From the NCBI RefSeq assembly GCF_029846175.1, contig NZ_JARWAC010000011.1, positions 248,001 to 312,000 on the forward strand: 64,000 bases of DNA, given 5' to 3'. A program made the position numbers and the translations under genes. This document shows, piece by piece, positions 59,424 through 64,000 of the stretch. Below the pieces are notes generated by a model that made no database searches, was not told where the DNA came from, and worked only from the letters and a program-made list of their open reading frames with translations. The stretch is from Sphaerisporangium sp. TRM90804. GTDB lineage: Bacteria; Actinomycetota; Actinomycetes; Streptosporangiales; Streptosporangiaceae. Positions within the stretch are counted from its first letter, which is position 1. Each line of letters starts with the position of its first letter.

Positions 59424-59429
59424 TAGGCT
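59424..59429 (+). promoter_or_regulatory. -10 hexamer for leaderless rlmB
   Basis: TAGGCT ends 6 nt before the rlmB ATG, inside the third repeat copy region. Confidence 0.45.
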
Positions 59430-59435
59430 GGGGCA

Positions 59436-60404
59436 ATGGCTGGTGGTGCAAAAGGGTCCGGTAGGCCCGCGAAGAAGAAGGGCCCCACGCGGGGCACCGG
59501 TGGGCAGGGCAAGCGGTCTCTCCGCGCCAGGGGCGCGACCCCGCCGGCCGAGATGCGGCACTGGTACAAGGACAAGCGCGGCGCCCCCGCGGCGCCGGGC
59601 ACGGCACCGGCCGAGTCGGCCGAGCGCCGGCCCCGCCGCACCACCCGGCGCGACGACAACGCCCCCGAGGTGATCGGCGGCCGCAACCCCGTGGTCGAGG
59701 CGCTGCGCGCCGAGGTCCCGGCGAACGCCCTGTACGTGGCCCAGCGCATCGACTACGACGACCGCATCCGCGAGTCGATCAAGATGGCTGCCGACCGCGG
59801 CGTCGCCCTGCTCGAGGTCAGCCGCGACAGGCTCGACAAGCTCACCGAGGGCACCGTCCACCAGGGCGTGGCCCTCCAGCTCCCGCCGTACGAGTACGCG
59901 CACCCCGAGGAGCTTGTCGAGCGCGCGTCGGACGCCGCGGAGGTCCCGCTCATCATCGCGCTCGACGGCGTCACCGACCCCCGCAACCTCGGCGCCATCG
60001 CCCGCTCCGCCACAGCCTTCGGCGCCCACGGCATCCTGGTCCCCTCCCGCCGCTCCGCGAGCGTCAGCGCGGGCGCCTGGAAGACCTCGGCAGGCACCCT
60101 GGCCCACATCCCCGTGGCCCGCGCCGCCAACCTCACCAGCACCCTGCGCGAGTACCGCGAGCAGGGCCTGTTCGTCGTCGGCCTGGACGGCGAGGCCACC
60201 ACCGACATCGGCGACGTCGACCTCACCACCGAGCCCCTGGTCCTCGTCGTCGGCTCCGAAGGCAAGGGCCTGTCCCGCCTGGTCCGCGACACCTGCGACC
60301 AGATCGCCCGCATCCCCATGCAGGCGGCCGCGGAAAGCCTCAACGCCGGCGTAGCAGCAGGCATAGCCCTCTACGAGATAGCCCGCCACCGCCGCCGCCG
60401 CTGA
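59436..60404 (+). CDS. rlmB: 23S rRNA 2'-O-methyltransferase (RlmB/TrmH family)
   Basis: A 322-residue SpoU-type SPOUT methyltransferase. A ~75-residue basic Pro/Gly-rich N-terminal extension precedes the substrate-binding domain (VIGGRNPVVEALRA) and the knot (LDGVTDPRNLGAIARSATAF, VGSEGKGLSRLV, ESLNAGVAAGIALYE). Probably methylates G2251-equivalent of 23S rRNA. The same cysS-rlmB order is common in actinobacteria. Confidence 0.93.
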   Translation: MAGGAKGSGRPAKKKGPTRGTGGQGKRSLRARGATPPAEMRHWYKDKRGAPAAPGTAPAESAERRPRRTTRRDDNAPEVIGGRNPVVEALRAEVPANALYVAQRIDYDDRIRESIKMAADRGVALLEVSRDRLDKLTEGTVHQGVALQLPPYEYAHPEELVERASDAAEVPLIIALDGVTDPRNLGAIARSATAFGAHGILVPSRRSASVSAGAWKTSAGTLAHIPVARAANLTSTLREYREQGLFVVGLDGEATTDIGDVDLTTEPLVLVVGSEGKGLSRLVRDTCDQIARIPMQAAAESLNAGVAAGIALYEIARHRRRR

Positions 60405-60471
60405 CCCCCGCCCCCAGTCATGTCCGGTGACGCCGTCCACCCCAAGCCACTAAACTTGACCCGCACAGCCC

Positions 60472-60544
60472 GCCGACGTAGCTCAATCGGCAGAGCAACG
60501 GTCTTGTAAACCGTAGGTCAGGGGTTCGATTCCCCTCGTCGGCT
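60472..60544 (+). tRNA. tRNA-Thr (TGT)
   Basis: 73-nt cloverleaf: acceptor GCCGACG/CGTCGGC, D-arm GCTCAATCGGCAGAGC, anticodon loop CTTGTAA (TGT), T-loop TTCGATT. CCA is not encoded (discriminator T, then CCC). Confidence 0.95.
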
Positions 60545-60552
60545 CCCAGCCC

Positions 60553-60585
60553 AAAGGCCCCTAGGCGAGACCGCCAGGGGCCTTT
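60553..60585 (+). terminator. Terminator after tRNA-Thr
   Basis: 10-bp stem AAAGGCCCCT/AGGGGCCTTT (60553-60562, 60576-60585). Two TCGCTAAC repeats follow (period 12), candidate integrase sites. Confidence 0.65.
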
Positions 60586-60765
60586 CGCTAACACTCTCGC
60601 TAACAAGCGAAGTGGCGGCGTCCACAGCCACGCTTCCTCAGGTCGAGCCCAGCGACAGTATGGTCCTTCGCTTCGCTCAGGGCTGTTCTCCCGGTACGCC
60701 CCCTGGCCGACACCCGAAGGATTCCCGGGGGTGCCTGCCCCCCACAGCCCTGGCCGAGCTGGGCC

Positions 60766-60969
60766 ACCGTCCGAAAAGACGCCTTCGAGGAGCTCACCGT
60801 CCGGCCCTCAACCGAGGAGGAGGCCGACGTTCTCGTTCTGGACAGGGGGGCGTTGATCGTCGTGCTGTTCCGGATCGTTGTGGACGAGGACGGACCACTT
60901 TTCGAAGTCAGCGTGATGACGATGCGCCCGGAAGGCCGGCGGTTCCGCTACCGAGTGAGAATGGGCTGA
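60766..60969 (+). pseudogene. C-terminal remnant of a GntR/UTRA regulator
   Basis: An open 67-codon stretch without a start reads TVRKDAFEELTVRPSTEEEA then DVLVLDRGALIVVLFRIVVD and ends in EGRRFRYRVRMG. This matches the last part of the UTRA domain of AICE-type GntR regulators, with N-terminal DNA-binding domain missing. Probably a relic of an element once inserted at tRNA-Thr. Confidence 0.6.
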
Positions 60970-61637
60970 CACAGTGACCAGGAAGACCGACGGCCGGTCA
61001 CCCGCGCCCCCAGCACCTGCTCCGTCGGCAACGACAAGATCATCACTCATCGGATCACTACGACCAGCTGGAGCTCTGCAGCCAGCTTGGTGGCGAACGC
61101 GTCTTCGGCGGTCCCTCACCGGCATAGCCCGGCGTGCGGTCGAACTCCGCATGCCAGAGGCGGGAGCCCTGCCTGGCGGGCGAGCAGGAAACTGGTCGTC
61201 GACGTGTGTGGACGCAACGGTCGCCCGAGTTCGGCGGTGGAGACGCAACCGCTGTCGCTGCTGTTGTAGCGGTGCGGGAAGTCTCCGAGGGCATCGGTGC
61301 GTTCGTCACTGCTGGCGTAGGGCCGTAGGTGAGCCCATTCCTCTACCAGGCGCCCCGACGGCATCGAATCGATCCGTTTGACTGTGAAAGTTCGACACAG
61401 GTCTGGATGGTCCTGAGCATGCCGATTCGATCTTGGAACCGTGTTCGAGGCGTCCAATGCAGCCTGAAAATTACACGACGTCTAGGACCGCGTGATCTCA
61501 TCGGGCGTGCTGGGAGCCAGACGGCCGAAGTGATCCGATCTCTGTGGAACCCCGAGCATTGACGGGTGGGAGCCTGGGCCTTATGTGTGGTGTCCGGCCG
61601 TCGAACCGATACGACGATCCCCTTACGAGGAGACAGG
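60970..61637. other. Gene-poor decayed stretch
   Basis: Short frames (for example 61329-61562) give no recognisable protein and have poor codon bias; base composition is more AT-rich than the flanks in places. I see no RNA gene. Confidence 0.45.
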
Positions 61638-61772
61638 ATGCCCCCCTCAAGCCGTCGGCTTTCGCCGGCGAACGGCGACGGCCTGAACGGCCGGGCGGTG
61701 GCGCCCGCGGAGGGGCGGCCGGACCCGGGAAGTGCCTCACAAACGGGATTCACCCGAAAGGATTACCGATGA
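61638..61772 (+). CDS. Possible 44-residue upstream ORF overlapping GH2 start
   Basis: ATG 61638 has GAGGAGA upstream and the frame ends in TGA overlapping the next ATG (ATGA). The peptide (MPPSSRRLSPANGDGLNGRA...) is not recognised. The signals suggest a translated leader or coupling ORF. Confidence 0.4.
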   Translation: MPPSSRRLSPANGDGLNGRAVAPAEGRPDPGSASQTGFTRKDYR

Positions 61773-64000
61773 AGCGGAGCGACCCCTCCTCCCGTCCTCG
61801 ACGTACGGCGAGCAGGTGGCCGGCTGTGGTGGCGGCCCTGCTGGTCGCGACGATCGGGGCTCAGCCGGCTGTCGCGGCACAGCGGTCCGCGCCGTCGGAG
61901 TCCACCGCGACGGTGTCCACTGCGACGGAGTCCACCGCGACGGCTGCCGCCGCCGCTGGAGACCTCGACGGCTTCACCGCGGGCAATGCCGCGGTCGCCT
62001 CGGTCGATCTGGCCGGGACGTGGAGCTTCACTCCGGCGGGCCGGTCGACGACGTCGATCAGGGTGCCCGGAGGCGGCTGGTACAAGCAGGGTTTCACCGA
62101 TGTGTCCCAGGCGGTGTACTCGCGTACGGTGACGGTGCCGGACTCGGGGCAGCCGCAGTCGGCGTGGATCGAGTTCGGCGCCGTGAACCACCAGGCGACC
62201 TTGTCGGTGGACGGCCGGGTGGTCGCGACGCAGACCACGGCCTTCACTCCCTCGAAGTTCGACATCAGCGCCTACGCCGCTCCGGGCACCACTCATACGA
62301 TCAGCGTCGATGTGAAGGGCCGCGGCGCGTTGAAGGCATCCAACGGCCGGTACCTGGTGCCCGACGCCGCCGACTGGTCCGAGGCGATACCGCAGGGGAT
62401 CTTCCGCTCCGCGTTCCTGCGGGTGTACCCGGCGGTGTACGTCAGCGACACATTCGTGCGTACGTCGGTGGCGAACAAGACGTTGAGCTACGACGTGTCG
62501 GTGCGTAACACGTCGGGCAGTTCCCGGTCGGTGACGTTGACCGGGTCGCTGTCGTCCGACAACGGAACGGCTTTCAGCTACCCTGACCTGCCCAGCCGTA
62601 CGGTCACCGTGGCGGCCCGCTCGACCGCGACCGTGACCGTCGGGTCGGTCGCGTGGAACCTCGACCGCACCTCGTACTGGTGGCCCAACGTGCCGTACCG
62701 GTCGGGGTACCGGGCGCAGCTGCACCGGCTGGCGGTGCATGCCGCCACCGATGACGGGCACACCAGCGACGCCACGTACCGGTTCGGGTTCCGGGAGGCC
62801 ACCCAGAACGGTGACTACTACTACCTCAACGGCGTGCGCGTGAACTTCCGCGGCGACAACCTCCAGGGTGCCGACTACGACCGGGTCAACAACGGCGGCA
62901 AGGGCGACGCCTACGACACCCTGCCCGGCTTCCTGCCCCCGTCGCCCGGCAACGGCGGCTGGCCGCAGGCGGTGGACAACTACCAACGGCTGAACTTCAA
63001 CGTGGTGCGCATCCACCAGGAGCCCGCGAGCCCGTACATGTTGGATGTCGCCGACGAGATGGGCCTGATGATCATCGGCGAGACCGCGATTCGCGGCTCC
63101 TCCGGCAAGCAGGACTGGATCGCCGGGCACGACAACATGGTCAACCACGCCCGTGCGCTGGTTCTGCGCGACCGCAACCACCCCGCGGTCATCCGCTGGA
63201 GTCAGGCCAACGAGCCGAACCAGAGCGGCCAGGATTCCGAACAGTTCGAGAAGGACCTGTACGCGGCGATGAACGGCGCCGACGGCACCCGGCCGATCAT
63301 TGTCGAGGTGGGCGTCGGCGGGAATGTCAGCTTCTATCCCGGGATGACGTACGCCAACTGGGCGGTGATCCCGCACTACGTCGACGGCTTCGGCAGGTAC
63401 GGGGAGGGCCTGATCACCGTGAATGGGCGGCCCGACGGCGAGGGCGAGTACATCTGGCCGGCATGCAACACCAAGCAGGGCTTCGAGTGGTTCGCCACGG
63501 CGACCCTGGCCAAGCGCGGCAAGGGCGCCACCGATCTGCGTCCGTACACGCTGCTGTCCGCCTGGGCCAGCGTCGTGCCCGGAGTGCGGACCACCGACTT
63601 CACCCCGGAGGAGGGCGGTCGCCCTGTCTACGGCGCGGACAACCTTTCGGACCCCTGGAGCAACCCGCAGTTCCAGCGCGTGCAGGCGGCGTTCAACCCG
63701 GTGGCCGCGGTCGACCTCCCCTACTGGTCGGCCTCCGGCGTCTCGGACTCGAACGGCACCTTCCCGCTGCCGCAGGCCGTGCCCACCTACGCCCGGAACG
63801 CCACGGTCACCCGCAACATCACCGTCTTCAACGACGACTTCGCCGACACTTCGGTGGGCTTCACCTGGACGGCGCGGCTCGACGCGCCGGACGGCGCGGT
63901 CGTCGCGTCCGGAAGCACGACCCTGACCGTCCCGCTCGGCTCGCGGGTCACCCAGCCGGTGTCCTTCACCACCCCGGCCACCGGCAACCGCGTGTACCTG
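61769..64000 (+). CDS. Secreted glycoside hydrolase family 2 protein (3' end outside window)
   Basis: At least 744 residues, truncated by the window edge. A signal peptide (PRRTASRWPAVVAALLVATI ... AVAA) with an Arg pair suggests Sec or Tat export. Then a GH2 sugar-binding jelly roll (VYSRTVTVPDSGQPQ), Ig-like domain (~215-300) and TIM-barrel with YLNGVRVNFRGDN, a VRIHQEPASPYML segment and acid/base Glu in IRWSQANEPN (E482). Substrate (beta-galactoside, mannoside or glucuronide) cannot be set. GAAAGGA precedes the ATG. Confidence 0.88.
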   Translation, partial: MKRSDPSSRPRRTASRWPAVVAALLVATIGAQPAVAAQRSAPSESTATVSTATESTATAAAAAGDLDGFTAGNAAVASVDLAGTWSFTPAGRSTTSIRVPGGGWYKQGFTDVSQAVYSRTVTVPDSGQPQSAWIEFGAVNHQATLSVDGRVVATQTTAFTPSKFDISAYAAPGTTHTISVDVKGRGALKASNGRYLVPDAADWSEAIPQGIFRSAFLRVYPAVYVSDTFVRTSVANKTLSYDVSVRNTSGSSRSVTLTGSLSSDNGTAFSYPDLPSRTVTVAARSTATVTVGSVAWNLDRTSYWWPNVPYRSGYRAQLHRLAVHAATDDGHTSDATYRFGFREATQNGDYYYLNGVRVNFRGDNLQGADYDRVNNGGKGDAYDTLPGFLPPSPGNGGWPQAVDNYQRLNFNVVRIHQEPASPYMLDVADEMGLMIIGETAIRGSSGKQDWIAGHDNMVNHARALVLRDRNHPAVIRWSQANEPNQSGQDSEQFEKDLYAAMNGADGTRPIIVEVGVGGNVSFYPGMTYANWAVIPHYVDGFGRYGEGLITVNGRPDGEGEYIWPACNTKQGFEWFATATLAKRGKGATDLRPYTLLSAWASVVPGVRTTDFTPEEGGRPVYGADNLSDPWSNPQFQRVQAAFNPVAAVDLPYWSASGVSDSNGTFPLPQAVPTYARNATVTRNITVFNDDFADTSVGFTWTARLDAPDGAVVASGSTTLTVPLGSRVTQPVSFTTPATGNRVYL

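Noticed and set aside
61329-61562. 77-residue ORF in the tRNA-Thr to GH2 gap
   Set aside because: No ribosome site, no recognisable family and atypical codon use; treated as non-coding decay.

Overview
This is a high-GC actinobacterial chromosome segment. It encodes mycothiol genes (mshA, mshD), GlnR, CarD, SenX3/RegX3, MurT/GatD and an LmeA-type protein. Start codons and codon use are typical of filamentous actinomycetes. Lineage within the actinobacteria (Streptosporangiales-like is my guess) is inference only.

Left end (1-8190): the distal part of an actinomycete integrative and conjugative element (AICE). Genes run rightwards in tightly overlapping order: GntR regulator, two small conserved element proteins, an FtsK/TraB-like transfer ATPase, a 49-residue zinc-ribbon protein, a RepSA-like initiator, excisionase, and a tyrosine integrase that ends next to tRNA-Gly(CCC), the evident attachment site. 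The left boundary was not seen and probably lies outside the window.

Core region A (8.3-24 kb): dcd; a DUF47 protein plus PiT phosphate transporter; a 1250-residue Crp-like/NB-ARC/TPR regulator; mshD; a secreted 5'-nucleotidase; glnR; a MoaD-like protein; then lmeA-like, ECF sigma/anti-sigma, thioredoxin, a short putative leader peptide, DUF4395, cysA2-type sulfurtransferase and sseC. This matches the sseC-cysA2-thiX-lmeA-glnR-mshD neighbourhood known from Mycobacterium.

Middle (24-33 kb): an uncharacterised membrane/ATPase module. It has a polytopic membrane protein, three translationally coupled membrane-anchored proteins on the opposite strand, a two-TM protein resembling a degenerate type IV coupling protein, and a 1025-residue HerA/FtsK-like ATPase. 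I regard this as the best candidate for an undescribed system.

Core region B (32.9-46.3 kb): murT-gatD, a DsrE protein, a nitrobindin-like protein, Spo0M, Zur/Fur, ygfZ, dtd, asparaginase, DUF2207, DUF2516, an HbhA-like protein, an XRE regulator, an M56 peptidase/BlaI pair and a macrodomain protein.

Core region C (46.3-60.5 kb): methyltransferase, SDR, mshA, YbjN protein, gpmA, phoU, senX3-regX3, an LpqE-like lipoprotein, carD, ispF (no ispD between them), a GlsB-type protein, cysS, rlmB and tRNA-Thr(TGT). Right end (60.5-64 kb): a gene-poor decayed stretch with a GntR remnant, then a secreted glycoside hydrolase family 2 enzyme cut off by the window edge.

Window-wide themes: many genes have a TANNNT hexamer 6-8 nt before the start codon, suggesting leaderless mRNAs. 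Several intergenic gaps hold short degenerate tandem arrays with periods near 57 nt, some of which include the stop codon of the adjacent gene.
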